From contig KL647290.1 of NCBI GenBank assembly GCA_000727475.1, positions 5,854,698 through 5,918,697 of the forward strand: a stretch of 64,000 nucleotides of DNA. The letters are read 5' to 3'. This DNA comes from Sarcocystis neurona. Its lineage: Eukaryota > Apicomplexa > Conoidasida > Eucoccidiorida > Sarcocystidae. The notes beneath the pieces are model-generated. The model searched no databases. It worked only from the letters and a program-made list of their open reading frames with translations, and was not told the DNA's origin. The position numbers and the translations under genes are program-made. Positions 12,761 through 25,299 of the stretch are shown here, piece by piece; position 1 is the stretch's first letter; each line of letters opens with the position of its first letter.

Positions 12761-13099
12761 TTTAGCAGACGTACGTCCTCTCGCCGACTCTCAAATCTTC
12801 TTGGGTCACACCACTGTGATAAACAAGTACGATGCGTGCACTGAGAGCACGATTGCGTGGCACACAGTGATTTCGACGCGTGTTCCTAACTTTTAGAGTG
12901 TCCTCACCTTGTTTTTCTAATATTCTTTTCCTATGGGATAATAGACATGATCAGGAAGCCTGCCGCTGGACGCATCCGTCACTCTCCAATTTGATAGAAG
13001 ACATAAAGCGCATGCTGTATCAGGGCACCGAGTGTGCACAGAAAGCGACTGTTCGTGTTATTAACGGACACTCAGGTTCACTTCATGTGTATGTCTGCA

Positions 13100-13830
13100 A
13101 GTTTACCGACTCAAATGCCAGGCATCATCTGCGGTCCCTCGTCTTGAAACTACGGATGCCAAGTTGCAGCAGGGAGGAAAAAGTCGGCCTCCGGGTCCAG
13201 TAAGTACGACTCACTGGACCACCATCCGGTTGTGGTGACGCTGTTACTATGCTCTGGTGGCTTCTTGTATTTAGTCAGAATTGCGAAGTGTGTCTAAGTC
13301 CTTGACCGCCGGTAACAGTGCTGTAGCAGCAGAGCGCGTGCAGCAGAGGCCCCTAACACAACATTTATCTTATTTTCAAAAACTAGTTGTAGAGAGACCC
13401 TGCATACACTCGTCTTGAAGCATATTTCTCAGCAGCCTTGCTCTCTACATCACAGTCTAAGGGTTGCAGAGCCCCGCAAGCCAACAACGGTCCCCTCTAA
13501 TGCATCCATATACAGTTTAACAACACCCGCCGTTCTCACGTCACTTTGACCCTACATTCGATTTAGGTGTGTGAACCATCTCGCTAGCGCCGAAGGCACA
13601 AATTGACTCTGGTAGGACAGGTTTCCTCAAACGTCGATTTACCAATGCAAGTTGAGGCCTTGGGCGGTTCAGAAGATAACCGAACAAGCGTTTCTGCATG
13701 GAGACGCATCGCGAAGTCAGCGTCCCCAACCACCTGGTAGACGGTGCTCATCCCAACCTGCCCAAACCCACGGTGGTTTCGCTGGTGATACGCTCTCGTC
13801 CGATGCACGGTGATGACGGAGCGCACAACT
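13100..13830 (-). pseudogene. Retrotransposon reverse transcriptase / RNase H fragments
   Basis: The segment STVYQVVGDADF fits the position of the catalytic (V/Y)xDD strand, with the second region reading DFAMRLHAETLVRL (pattern DFxxHLxxLxxVxxRL). It is followed by KSTFEE and, one frame over, AFGASEMVHTPKSN. That matches the gypsy KCxF...FLGHxxSxxGxxxxPxK pattern. Further down (about 13.15 kb) VVSRRGTADDAWHLSR resembles the RNase H to linker sequence ending in ADxLSR. The YxDD aspartates are not preserved, and at least one frameshift separates the pieces. Confidence 0.5.
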
Positions 13831-13999
13831 GTTGCACCTGCTCACATTCAGGGACGGGTTGACTGCAGTAATTCGAGGTGCCGCCTGCAGGACACTTCTG
13901 AGGATACATCGGAAGAACCTCCGAATCTACCCTGTGACAAACTCGGCGTTCAGACGCGGGGCGTCGGGATACGCCTAACAAGGTTGAAGTCCTCCATTC

Positions 14000-14185
14000 T
14001 TATAATGTTTCTTGTGTTGCATTGATTTGTCCGAAGTTGCATATCCACTGATATGCACTGCGGCATTGAACGCCTTTCACCCCGAGCGAGAGCACCACTT
14101 CTTCGTTGGCGTGGATGGTTGTTCCATGTCCGTGAACAGCGATGCAGTCGTTCGGTGGCAGGTTCAACTTCGATTGTCTGGACAC
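14000..14185 (-). pseudogene. Retrotransposon aspartic-protease-like fragment
   Basis: The frame reads CIAVHGHGTTIHANEEVVLS followed by LGVKGVQC and a Trp/Ile/Cys-rich segment. This resembles the flap and following beta strands of retropepsins, where a small residue-Gly-x-x-hydrophobic segment precedes G-x-V-x-L-x-L. The catalytic DTG/DSG motif, expected upstream, was not found in frame. It is assigned mainly by position ahead of the reverse transcriptase fragment. Confidence 0.4.
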
Positions 14186-14479
14186 GATTAAAGCGGCTCA
14201 AATCCGAGCACACACAGTGAGCGCAGAAGGTTGTGGATGCAGTGGCCCACGATCAGTGCAGTGTTACTGCAGCTGTCGTGCACACTTGCCGCAGAAGCCC
14301 TTGCTACTTTGCCGCAACAACCTGCAAAGCCTGCGATTTGTGCTTCTAGATCGAGTTCCACGACTTCGCGAGAAATGCACTTTGCACCAGAATTGCTCAC
14401 GGCGATGCAACGTGACACTGTGGTTAGTTACGTTGACGGATGCAGCAGCAGCCACTGCGGCTGGGGGTGAAGTACCATT

Positions 14480-15780
14480 CACGCATGGGCAGCAACCACC
14501 ACCTGGACTTTTTGGTCCTATGTCAAATATGCTCTACAATGTAAAAAGGTCTTTGGCTGCGGCAGTTGTCGAATGATGCCAGCTGGATAAGTGGTGGTGG
14601 TTTACGTATGGAAGCACTCAACGGAAACTTTCGAGAAAATCATACAACACTCTATCCTCTCTATCCTTGCGTTTCAGCGTATCGAGAATCCTACAGCTGA
14701 TCTTCACAATTTGGTGTATGGATAGAAGGGGGCAAGGGCAGTATTTCGCGCATTTCCTCTGCAGAACCGAAAGCCTGCAAGAGTTGAACACATCCCACTA
14801 CCTGTCCGTCCAGCAGCACCCCAACCAATTCCACAAGCCGAATGTCGTGAAAACTGCGCACTGCACCCGACTTCCATTTCGCCTCCCACGGACTTGTGGA
14901 GACAACAAAAGCATTCGGAAAAACATAAACAAAGCATTGTTCAATGTTGTACCAGTCAGATTCGAGATTCCCTTAGAAGGAGGAAGCCTGTGAAGAACCG
15001 ATATCTCTTCCAGCCTACTACGGTGTTCTCCGCACCGCGTTGATGTACTCGTCTCCGTTCGTATAGCAGCTGAACACCCGAGACCGCAGTCGCTGCAGTG
15101 TCACAGTTGGCGAAGCGGATGTGCCGCACGTTCACGTTACCTGCTGACAACCACTTCGTGTCCTTGCCTTCCCCTCAGCTGTGATGCATCGCAAAAAGGC
15201 TATCCCGCTCTGTTCACGTAATTGTGGATATCATCTCAAGACGATGCACAGTGCACAGTGTCAACGACACGCCATTACACAGGGTCCAGACTCGCTCTGC
15301 ATTGTTCCCCTACTAGGATAAACATGCAACGCAGCAAACAGTTCGCAGCAAGATATACTACACGTGTGTCTTTCTTTAGTTACGCAATAATAGATTCTTT
15401 GTAGGTACCATGAAGTTTCGACCTGCGAGTAATCTTCTTTCGGTAGCAGCAAATCAGCAGGAGGAACATGTGGCGCATTCCTAGAAGGATATCACCAGGT
15501 ATCACCACCGCACACGGGAACCTCCAACGTGTAACTACACAATGCAGCATTCAGCCAGAGACCGACAAGGATCACCAGGTGACAGGTTTGTAGTATGTTA
15601 CTGAACTTCTCGAAGACTCGACTCCCGAAGTCCTATGTCCACGAGGTGAACCAGCAGGCCGTGAGGGTGAGACCCAATGTGCACTGCGTTGTCGCCGCAG
15701 ACATGTAACACGTCTAGCACCTCGATTTCGTCGTGTAGAAAAGTTGGAAGCCAGAGGAACACCTGTGGGGCTAGGGGAGA
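14480..15780. other. Possible Gag side of the retroelement, nothing definite
   Basis: This stretch lies where a minus-strand Gag would be expected. No CCHC zinc knuckle or other Gag feature was found, and no host gene is supported. Frames are short and interrupted. Confidence 0.35.
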
Positions 15781-15799
15781 TGAATGCAGTGCCGTGTTA

Positions 15800-18229
15800 G
15801 TGTACAGGTTTAGTCCACTTGGCTAAGGTGCTGCGCTCAGCCGCGTTTCCCTGCAGTGTTCACTCCTTTCCATCGTGGGTACCCCATCTTATGTGGATTT
15901 CCAAGGCTAAGCAATTGAATGTGCGAAATTTAGAACGTCGTCCTCGCGATCTTTCTCACAAGTCTACCCGCACGTGCCCACCATGCTTTCGCACAATTCC
16001 CATTTGTGGTGCTTCGTCCTCGCCATGTCATGTGCCTGACCATGCATCCACCATGGTACGCCGAGGAAGGTGGGCTGGCTCTGTCCAGCCGGCTCGCTTT
16101 CCGGTGCAGCAGCTGCCGCAGCTGCGCAGCAGCTTATCGTCAATGCTAGAGCCTCATGAAGAACCAGGAGCTCGAACGGCCTACGGCCCGCCCGACACAA
16201 GGGTGCGGCCTCAGTGTATTTTTAATCAACGAGAGGAACAGCCTAACCGCTGGCTGAAGCCCTTTACGCATGTGGGTGGCATGTCGACGCTGCCCTTTAA
16301 GATGACCCCTTGCACCGCGACCGCGTCGTGAACAGCAGGTGCAGCGTTGTCGTTCGCCATGTGCAAATTGACTCGATGAGCCACTGTAGTGTCAAAATTT
16401 CCGCCCTCTAGGCGTCGGCTTGCACTCTCTTTGGGCTGGATGGAATGCGCCGTTGACCACCTGCTTCACCACAGCTTTCGGGCCGTAAATTTTCCACAAA
16501 CGTCTGGGCATCCGGCAGCGAGCGTAATTTTTTGCCAGCTTCTTTCCCCGTGGCAGAAAGCAGCAGGAGAAGCCTTCGAGATCAAAACTGCAACGATGGT
16601 GCAGCGCTTGTGGAATATTAGCAGTACTCTCTGCACGAGGAAGACGAGCACTTTCTGCTTGGTGGATACAGTAGAAAGCTCGCCCACGTCTTACACCACT
16701 GTCCTAAGAAGGCGCTGTCAGTTACAATCTCGTGCCGTCAAGTAGTTTGCCAATCTGTAGCCACAAATCCGAAACTGACCCTGCACTGTTCCACTGCGTA
16801 AACGCAGCTCGTGTCTGGAAAGCCGCCAGGCACGCGCTTCGAACACCTCCTTGCCTACAATTTGTACAATTGAACAAAGGACACACTGTGGTGTACGTCG
16901 CGCCTACTTCCACACGATTTAGTCCATGTGAGACGAAGGAAGAGTCTTCAGGGAAATGCAATAGTCCTTTTTTTTTGTGCGGGAAAACCTACCAGAAGGC
17001 ACCTATATGAGCGTGTGGCCACTGGGGATGCTTTGTACACTCGAGACCACGTAGGGCTCGTGTTAAGGCGATCCAGCATTTACAACTGCGTTGTTGATCA
17101 AGGGTGCACAAATTGTCCCGGGCGAGCAATTACTTTTAAGACCTCTGAGCGTAGCCCAGTACACTCCACGACTGTGCCGCTCGACAGGGCGAGCTGCACT
17201 TCCGAAAACACGAAACACAGGTCTCTACGTTGCAACGCCAACGCAGAACTCCGTTTCAGCATGACGGTGAACACTGTTTAGGGCGACGCACGTCACGCCA
17301 GCACGTAAACACCCTAAATAACACTTTCGTCTTCTCGTCCCGGATCGTGCCTCGGCCACGACGTACCACAAGCTGAGTCCCGAAAGATAGGATGCACACG
17401 GACCACTGAGAACTGGTCTGTGTTGTCGAAGTCTGCAGACCATTCTAGCAAGAGCTCCATGCATAAATCGCATACTTTCTCCACGAGACACAGGCTCTCC
17501 AGGTCCTACCCTTGAAAAGTCTGAGTGGGTACGGTTTCAAGGTTTTCACACGACTGTGCGCGGACTTGGACGGATGTCGCCGTAGCTGCCATGGCCATGA
17601 ACAACGTTTCGCCGTCGAGCAAAGGACTATGGCTCGGCGGACAAACTGTTCCGCGAGTGCGCGCGGTGTCTTCTCTGTCACAGTTCCTCAGACATCCAAT
17701 GTGACAGAAACCGAGACAGACGACGGCTTTCTCCTTCATGTAAGCGCCCAACTGCGGGTATGAGAGGACACGTGAGCCGGGCGAATTCAGTTAGAGGTTC
17801 CGTTCAACCGTGCAGGAGAAGCCGCAGTGCCACGTGCGGACACACTGTCACTGCCCCCTGCCGGCACCGTACGCATCGAACGATGTTGCTTCTATGCCGT
17901 TTGTTACTTCTGGACGACGAGACAGGGCTGACGTTGTGCGCGCGACCTATATCCACCGCATGCGCCTGGGGCACTGAAGCACGCCTAAAAAAACGTTGGC
18001 CACTCCTCCGTGGTGCGCTGCTGTCTGACACAGATGAAGTTGCATCACTTTTGCGAAGGAAAACGCTGGCGACTCCACTGTTGCCGGGCCCGCGGTCGGT
18101 TAACTCGTTCGGTGCTTGGCGAACGTTTCCTTCGTGTCGAACTGAACGATATAGTCTCAAGTGATACGTCGTGGCAACGTCCCCTTGCAGAGGTTCAAGG
18201 AGCGTTTCACCGGTATCTCACGTGTCCTT
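15800..18229. repeat. Array segment 1: 5' flanking module of family gene copy A
   Basis: This module is collinear with 25.3-27.8 kb and 40.3-42.3 kb. Shared landmarks include the block around 15895 (GGATTTCCAAGGCTAAGCAA, compare 25545 TTTCCAAAGCTAGGCAG), the run AATTGAACAAAGGACAC(A/G)CTGTGG at about 16870 (compare 41045) and TCTCTACGTTG at about 17220 (compare 26800). The copies are strongly diverged. No protein gene is evident in it. Confidence 0.6.
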
Positions 18230-19692
18230 TCCACCGGCGATGGGCTGTGGGCTGGAATGTCAGCCCTGACCGCCGTCACCAGTTCTTTGTCGCTACCACC
18301 TCACAGCAGAGACGGCTTTCCGCACCACATGAAACATGAAGAAGAACGTGTTATGAGGAAAGTCAAACGATTCTCTCCTCTCTGCGTTCGTACGTACTCT
18401 GAGCAGAACAAGATAGGCACACTGAACACAGGCTCTGCATTGGTGTTCTTCCCAGCGCACCTTGTAGAAGACGGGTTCACCCACAGAGGAAAGGTTTCGG
18501 CGCGACCACCCTACGCGTGAGTCGACTTGACAGCAAATGTAACGGTACCGGTACCCTTACATTTGCGGCGTCCGTGCGACTTACGCTACGGCGACGTCGA
18601 CGAGGCATTCACCAAAGTGTACGTTGCTGACAGTGCAGAGCGCCATTCAGGCACGCCACTGTGACTTTACGTACACTGTACCATGCACTGCACACCACGT
18701 CCCTGTGGAGACGGGGGGCTCTGGCTATTGTTGTGTCTGCGGTGTTTGGACTGAAGACGTGTAACGGCCCCGCTTAACGTCCAGAAGGCAAGGCGGGACA
18801 TTAAAGTGAAGCTGCCACAAGTCGTAGCCAGGATTCTACGCCGTCTGGCTGTTAGGGAGCGTGAACTCGTACTACCGCAACTCGCGGTTGGTTCAAGCTC
18901 CTCAAGCTCAGCGTCAACCTTAGAGGACAAATGGCTTGACAGAAACCCGTCAGTCGAGTCAGCGACTTCAGCTACTGCTTTATCAATGCTCACACTTGCG
19001 CCCCTTAGCGGCGTCCGAGGACCTGAATGATTCTTCACCGCGTTGATCTACAAGTATGTCACCTGATGATAACGAAGGCTTGTATGAACTCCGTATTACT
19101 GAGTCCTGGTCACACAGTTCATCTAGTAGCGTAAGCCTGACTGAATCTACGGTCTCCTCGACTGCCTTACCGACTCATCGTCCAGACTCCGCAGTGAATC
19201 ATTCTCCTTCGCAGTCTGAAATCTTTCTCCCTGCTGACGACGCCTTAGGTAATCCTGCTTCAAACGATCTGCAGCCATCTGCCCTATACGCGCCAGTCGT
19301 GGCACAGGCTCCAGGAGGGGCAGAGGTGGCAGAGATGCCAGAGATGGTAGATATGCCAGAGCTGACAGGGGAGCCAGGGGAGGCACAACCGCCACATCTG
19401 GAAGAGCCAGCACTTCCAGATCCGCTACCTCTACCGCCTGCACCTTTCGTATTCTTGCTTCACCCAGCCCTCGCTACCACGCCACAAATTCTGGGCACAA
19501 GGAGTTTCTAACGGTGAATGCATTTTGCGAGAATCGCCGGATTTTGAAGTGAACTTCACAAGGGAACGTGGCTGCCCTGGCAACATTGTCAACCACTATA
19601 GGAGAGTACTGTATATGTTGTGTACTTGTGGGTGTTTATTTCTGATTGCGTCGTTGAGTAGAACTTTTTCAAGTCTCATGACTTACCCGTAG
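18230..19692 (+). pseudogene. Family copy A, degenerate membrane-protein gene
   Basis: The copy is collinear with the intact genes at 27814-29595 and 45417-46871. From 18258 the frame reads MSALTAVTSSLSLPPHSRDG, then HEEERVMRKVKRFS, matching the signal-peptide and following basic region. The frame then closes at 18520. Downstream the Ser-rich region and the Pro/Glu repeats (EVAEMPEMVDMPEL) reappear at about 18.9-19.45 kb, close at 19509, and a hydrophobic segment ending at TAG 19690-19692 (CGCLFLIASLS) represents the C-terminal anchor in another frame. At least two frame breaks make it non-functional as read. The core has also acquired a palindrome at 18533-18566. Confidence 0.75.
18533..18566. 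repeat. 34-bp near-perfect palindrome
   Basis: Arms GCAAATGTAA and TTACATTTGC flank a GGTACCGGTACC core, with one mismatched pair. The intact relatives have a single non-palindromic version of the left arm (about 28120 in copy B). The inverted arm therefore looks like a copy-specific addition. Confidence 0.85.
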
Positions 19693-20880
19693 AAAACCGA
19701 TAACCTCCCGTGACAATCGAACAACACGACCGTTCTCCTCTATCACGTGAAGCCAGCAGCTTCACGGTAAAGATGACACTGAGCTGCAGGTTATCAGTGA
19801 TCACACTGTGAAATTCTGCAGAGCTGTGACTCGTGCCAGTTACAATTCTGGTGAAAAGTGGCTAAGACAATTGCCGCATTGTCTCATCGGGAATGAAGCC
19901 TATCTTTTTTGGGCAGCGCGAAAAGAGCACAGGTCGAGCTGATGATGTGCTACGAAGAGATTTCTAATTTCCTGTGTGTTCAAGCCCTCTGCTGGAGGCT
20001 TCCAGGTGCCTTGGAGCTGGCATCCTACGGCTTCCTGCTCTCACTACGGCGCGTGTGTCCGAAGTGGCTTTGCAACGCATATACTGCAGTGACTGCAATA
20101 CCGCGCATTCACTGGGGGAGAGCCTAACCATTGTTGACATAAATTACTTTGGCAGTACATCGGAGCCGCCGTTGCAATTGCAGGTCTCTCTTGGTCTCTT
20201 GTAGACAACAGCAAATGGACATTATGGTCCTCTGATTCCATGAGCCAGCGAAGCTGACGGCATCTCCGTGATATATTGTGACTGTGAACAACCCCCTAAA
20301 GAACCTTGAAAACCGTCTGTCCTGACTATCCTCGGCCACTGTTGTCCTCTCAAAAGCTAACCTGCCTCACCCGTTATGAATGTGGGCTCGACTGACGATG
20401 AAGAGAACTGTGCAGTCTTTCCCGTGCTCCTATTGCTAAGTACACCAACTTACCAACCCAGCACTCGCCTGTTTTTCCAGCGTAGACGAATTGCTTGGTG
20501 GAGTCCACTTATATGAGACTACAATTACGCAGCTTGAGACAAATGTTTGGCTGGCGCTGGATGCAAGGAGCGCCGTGGAAATAAAAGTTTCTGTCTTCCT
20601 ACTGTCGACGCAGCGGTGGGCGTTCCAGCTCCTGTGAGACATCTTTACAAAAAAAACTCTTAGCAGTGAACACAGCCGCGCTCGGGCGTGGCGTCGTGTC
20701 CAGGCTACCGTTACGAGCCAAAACATAAGTGCTCCGGGTTTCCGTGTGGATGTCATAAGCGAAGATGTATGTGATAAGCAATATCAGCCGTAAGCACTGA
20801 CTGTGAGGAACCTCAACGAAGACACATCTGGTGGTCAGGAGTATGCATACATACAGACCTCGGTACTTTTACGTACTTAT
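19693..20880. repeat. Orphan 5' flank of a lost second family gene plus truncated spacer
   Basis: Around 20055 the sequence CCGAAGTGGCTTTGCAACGC matches the 5' flank of second-position family genes (about 30000, 44250 and 50815). No family gene follows it. The spacer before the MAK21 copy is also shortened: the block with CAGCCGTAAGCACTGAC at about 20790 corresponds to about 55515, 35340 and 49320. Unit 1 has therefore lost roughly a gene plus part of a spacer. Confidence 0.55.
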
Positions 20881-20889
20881 GCGCTAGCG

Positions 20890-23460
20890 TACATGTTACT
20901 AGATTTCAGCAAGTGTTCAAGGCCCTTCGCAGGCACGAAGCTGCTCTCGCCTGCTCCTGTTTCTCTGCCACGCATGGGCGCGTCTCGGTGCAGATCCTTC
21001 GATTGCTGCATAAAGGACAACGGCTTTCTATGCGCGCACTTCGCTGGTGCAGCTGTCAACACTTTGCGTCTTGTGAACGGAAAAGGAGCACCCGACGACT
21101 ACCGCTCCTGCCTGGTTGTTTCTTTGTTTCATTGAACACGGACACTTCGCCGAAATTTCGCCTCTCACCCTTCGTCTTGGTGCTGCTCCTTCTGCCACAG
21201 AAGGTGCTCCTTGAATTGACAGCACCAAACGACACGGACAAGGGCAAAAATTAAGAGGACAGTCTGAGCGTGTGGCACTATACGATTCGAGATGAAAAGT
21301 CAAAAGATCTTTTTATGTTGAAGAGTTTAGGTCTGAAGAACTTTTTATGCAGTTACGAACCAACCGTGCACAGGGCCTACCTTGTCTGAATATAAATATA
21401 TATATACATATATATATGCATGTCCGCGCATAAACATAAAGCTGTTCAGCACTGCGTATCTGTGTGGGCGCGTGTGTCAATGAGCATATCAACATATGTC
21501 TATCTCTACGTAGCAGGTTGTAGCAGAAGCGTGCAGTCGTATTGTACGGGGCGCCGCGTATATACCTCCAGATGTACGTACAATGGTGTAGACACGTGTG
21601 CATAAATGTGAGTATAAGGATGTACATACGTGTGCATGTCTGCAAGAGCGGTGAACACAAATTCACACGCATCTGCTTTAGAGCTCTGCACGCAGCACCT
21701 TCAAGGATTGGCGGTAAACATGCTTGTTGCACAAGTGAAACTGCTTGTATAAATAGATATACGAATATATCTCTATCTCTACAAGTACAAATTGTACTTT
21801 TATACATATGTCTTCGGTAGACTATGCTGCCGAGAGTTTTTCTAATGCATTCTCACTTGTTCCTCAAAATACGACCTCTTCTCCGTCTCTTTTTCTTCCC
21901 AGTTCGTGTCGCTCGTCAGCATATCTTCCTCAACTCTTTCGCCTTCTTCTTCATCCTCATCATCGCTGTCTTCTCCTCCGCCTCCTTCGCTTTCACCTTC
22001 ACTTACGCTTGCAACACCCGCTTTTGCCCAGTCGCCCTCTCCTTCCTCCCTCACCTCCGTTTCCTCATTGCTTTGGCGAGCGCATACACGTCCCCAGCAT
22101 CATCGCCATCATCGTTATCGCCCTTTTCTTCCGCGTCTTTGTTTTCATCCTCTCGTTCGTTTCTGATGTAGGACCTTTTGCGGTGAGGGGAAAACTGAAG
22201 CACCTGCACCGCTAATGTGCAGACCTCTATTTACGCATGCACGGATTCACTCGCTGAAGCTCTTTTCGAGAAAGGAACCACAACTGGACATGTGTACAAA
22301 AATGTTTATGCAGTCATTCGTGGGGACGTGTATGTACCACCTACGCATACGTTGAGAAACATAGATGTCTGCAGGTATCCATGAGTGCGCGGTTACTATC
22401 CATACAAATGCGTAACTCGCGTACCTCTACACGTAGCAAAGTAAATATATGCAGAAGTCATATAATTTCATATTGTAGGTGTATCCGCAATGCGTACACA
22501 TACGAAGAGATTCCACGGATGTACATACAAACATGTATAAATACGTATACATACACCGCGTGCACACCTGTAACATAAACGATAAGAACACAGGTGTACA
22601 TGCACTACAAGTATACGCGCGGAGGGCATAAGGAAACGCATATACCTATGCAATACAGACACTGGCACGTCACGCACATATGCAGGATACGCAATATATA
22701 TATATATATATATACATATGTATACATATTACTAGACGTAGACCATCTCGTGGCGGCCGAGAGTCACGCGCGGAAACAGATATAAAGAACGGCTGCCTCC
22801 GCCGCGCAGTGCCCTTTTCATCAAAGCAGAGTGTGCAACCATACGAAGAGCAACAGCAACCAACACACATTGTCAAAATTCAGCAGTCTTTCTCGCAGTT
22901 AGAACGCAGGTGACGCAACAAGACAAGCGGCAGCAGCGCAGCAGCCGGAGCACAGCAGCAGCAGCAGCGGTAGCAGCACTGCAGCTGGCGAGGCAACGCT
23001 AACACCGCAGTACCAGCAGCGCACCAACGACTGCTGATCCACCAAATGCAGCAGCTGAGCAGTGGGTAATACAGCGACAGCAGAGTATTCGCAGTAGCGC
23101 AGTGGCAACAGCAGCCCCGAAACCCGTGCATCATCGGACTTGTAACGGAAAAATTGGCAGAGAGCAGGTGCAGAAGCAGCAGACGCCCAAGGCTAGCAGC
23201 AGCGAGAGCCGGAGGAAAAAGCAGCAGCAAGGAGAGCAGCAGCGGCTTCGTACGGTATGCATGCTCCAACGTGAGACGGCTTGTCACTGAAAACAGGGCA
23301 GCAGCAGTTTTCTCAACTCTTCCCCTTTGAGCGGCCGTCTCTACTCTTCTACTGCGGCGCCAGAATCTCCTCCAACTACCCGCGTGCGCCCTGTGTTCCA
23401 CCGCCTGATCGTGCTCGTCTCCTGCGACGCCTCCATATATGCTGCAATACAGAAGATCCT
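20890..23460 (-). pseudogene. MAK21 3'-end pseudogene copy 1
   Basis: Three blocks match the last exons of the MAK21 gene at the right end. The last exon copy (about 21225-20900) reads FCGRRSSTKTKGERRNFGEV and, further on, GAGESSFVPAKGLEHLL, against CSGKRSSSNAKERR and GAGGSSFVSAEGLEQLL in the real gene. The acidic exon copy (about 22165-21845) carries DNDDGDDAGD and DSDDEDEEEGERVEEDM. The preceding exon copy lies at about 23455-23315, with an intact acceptor TTTTTCGTAG|GAT but a donor changed from GTGAG to TTGAG. The frames are interrupted, and introns are retained. It is therefore a DNA-level duplicate, not a processed pseudogene. Confidence 0.75.
22688..22720. repeat. TA microsatellite
   Basis: (TA)n of about 20 bases continuing into ATACATATGTATAC. 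Similar runs occur at about 21395-21420, 24317-24336, 56088-56105, 57601-57618 and 61838-61875. Confidence 0.85.
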
Positions 23461-25290
23461 ACGAAAAAGAGTGCTAATGACTCAGTACGGCAGCAACACA
23501 GCACAAGCAACAGCAACACAATACCAACGTCAGACAACACAGTAGCACCAACACAGCACCGGTTACAGCAACCCAGCAGCGGCAACGACGCAGCAATCGA
23601 ATTAACTCCGCTTTAGCAGCTTCGATACAGCAAGCGGACCACGAAGGCCGCAGAAGTAATAACTCCCTCTGAGCTGCTACACACGCCCAACGCTTGCTGC
23701 GAATGCTGTGTATTCCTCCTCACCTTTCACGGCAACGTCTACAGTGACTACAGTTCGACAGCAACGGCTCTGCCATCTTTGTTCTGCTGCTCTAATACAG
23801 TCTTCTCTCTCTATTCCTGTTGCCGCTTGTTTGCCCCATGCGTTACGCTCGTGCCACTTTAATTTCTCCGTTGCTATTCTGCTGCAGCTCTTCCTGCTAT
23901 TTTCTTTGTTGCTGTTCGTGCTCCTCCTATCCACCCTGCACCTTCTGTCTGCTTCTCACTCTTCACTTGCTGCGCGACTGTTCGTGCCTCAGCTGCCACC
24001 ACGTGTGCAACAGATTTTCCCATTGGCAGCTGGACTGCTGCTGTTGCTTTCGCTTTCAAGAATGCAGTTCGTTCCTGCCTGCTGCTGTTGCTGTTCTCGC
24101 CATCTCTGCAGTTCTTTGTTTTTCTTTCCTTGCTGCTGCTGCTGTTCTTGTGCTCTCCTGATGCTATCGATGCCCTCTGGCTGCGCCTGCTCGTCTGCGT
24201 AGAGCTGCACTTCTACCTCTTTTATTTGGTGGTGCTGCTGTTGTGCGCGCTGTTTTTAGCGAGCACCCTACAGACTACCGCCGTATCCTAGAGTACACAC
24301 AGATACACAGCACAGATATATATATATATATATATCTACATATGTATACCTCTACGCGCTAAGTACAACATACACATGGATAATCACGTACACGTACACT
24401 TGACCTGCATACATACACATATATAAGCCTGCGTGCGTAGTGTCATTTCCTTATGGGGTTAGAAACTTCACGCAAGCACTGCTGCTGGTGCGCCTTGCAA
24501 AAGATTCGACTGCTACGGGAGAGGGACAGCTCTAGCAACGGAGGAAACCAGCAGCAATGTTCTATGCAATTTACAACAGCGCCACGTCGTTTTGTCGATA
24601 GCAGCTGCAACACCGCCCGCAAACAGCAGGAGCAGCAACGGCTTCTGTCACTGGCGGCAACAGCAACCCCACGTATGTACGCAGCAACAACAGAAGTTGT
24701 TAGTCGTAACTAACAGCACCACCAGCAGCCGTCAGAGGTAACGGCATCTGCAGCAATTTTGCAACAATAGCAGCTCTCGCCAGTAGCACTAGTGGCAGAG
24801 GAAGTCGCGGACTACGACAGCAGCATCTATGCGGGCGAAACCCACAGCAGCGACTGCTCAGCAAAGGCGATCGTCCACCGTAGCCGGTCCTGTAAATACC
24901 AATAACTGGAACATGTCCTGCAAAGCTTCACCAGCTGAAGCTTGCGCCGCCGCTAATTACAGCACCACATTACGAATATTCTACCTGTAGCGCGTGCCAG
25001 GTGAGAGAAGTCACGAAACAGCGGCAGCACACCATGAATGCAGGACGTGCCAGCAAAAAACAGATGCACCCAGCCGCAGCCACGGGGGCGCGACCATGCA
25101 GCAAGAGTGACAAGCGACCCACCTGTTGGAGTGTATCAGGCGCTCTCGTTTGCCGTCGTAGGATTCCTGCGTAGAACTCAACCCCACCGCAGGCCGCTTA
25201 CGCCGCTAAGCCGGAGCAGGCTTACAACAGTGACTCACTTGACGGGCCTGATATTCTGCGCTAGTTAGCCAACATAACAGTTGACTCAAA
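22915..25290. repeat. CAG/CTG-rich tract of array segment 1
   Basis: Dense imperfect CAG triplets lie on plus at 22915-23230 and 24480-24870, and CTG triplets at 23880-24250. The minus strand of 24210-23989 encodes a Gln/Glu-rich frame (RAQEQQQQQGKKNKELQRW). It lies where a copy of the MAK21 exon at 60081-59624 would be expected (compare ALKKEKVLQQQRQRRSQEQ), but I cannot establish homology over the repeat. No independent gene is supported. Confidence 0.55.
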
Positions 25291-25299
25291 GCCGTGACA

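Larger units (their letters stand above)
11880..14480 (-). mobile_element. Degenerate Ty3/gypsy (chromovirus-like) LTR retrotransposon, pol remnant
   Basis: Fragments of a retrotransposon polyprotein follow one another on the minus strand in the Ty3/gypsy order: protease (about 14.2-14.0 kb), reverse transcriptase (about 13.85-13.55 kb), RNase H end (about 13.15 kb), then integrase and its C-terminal region (about 12.75-11.9 kb). Frames shift repeatedly and contain stops, so the element is dead. The integrase after reverse transcriptase order distinguishes it from Ty1/copia. I recall that chromovirus-like LTR elements are known in Eimeria genomes, which fits. Long terminal repeats, primer-binding site and Gag were not identified. 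The matches are motif-level readings by eye and need a profile search. Confidence 0.6.
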
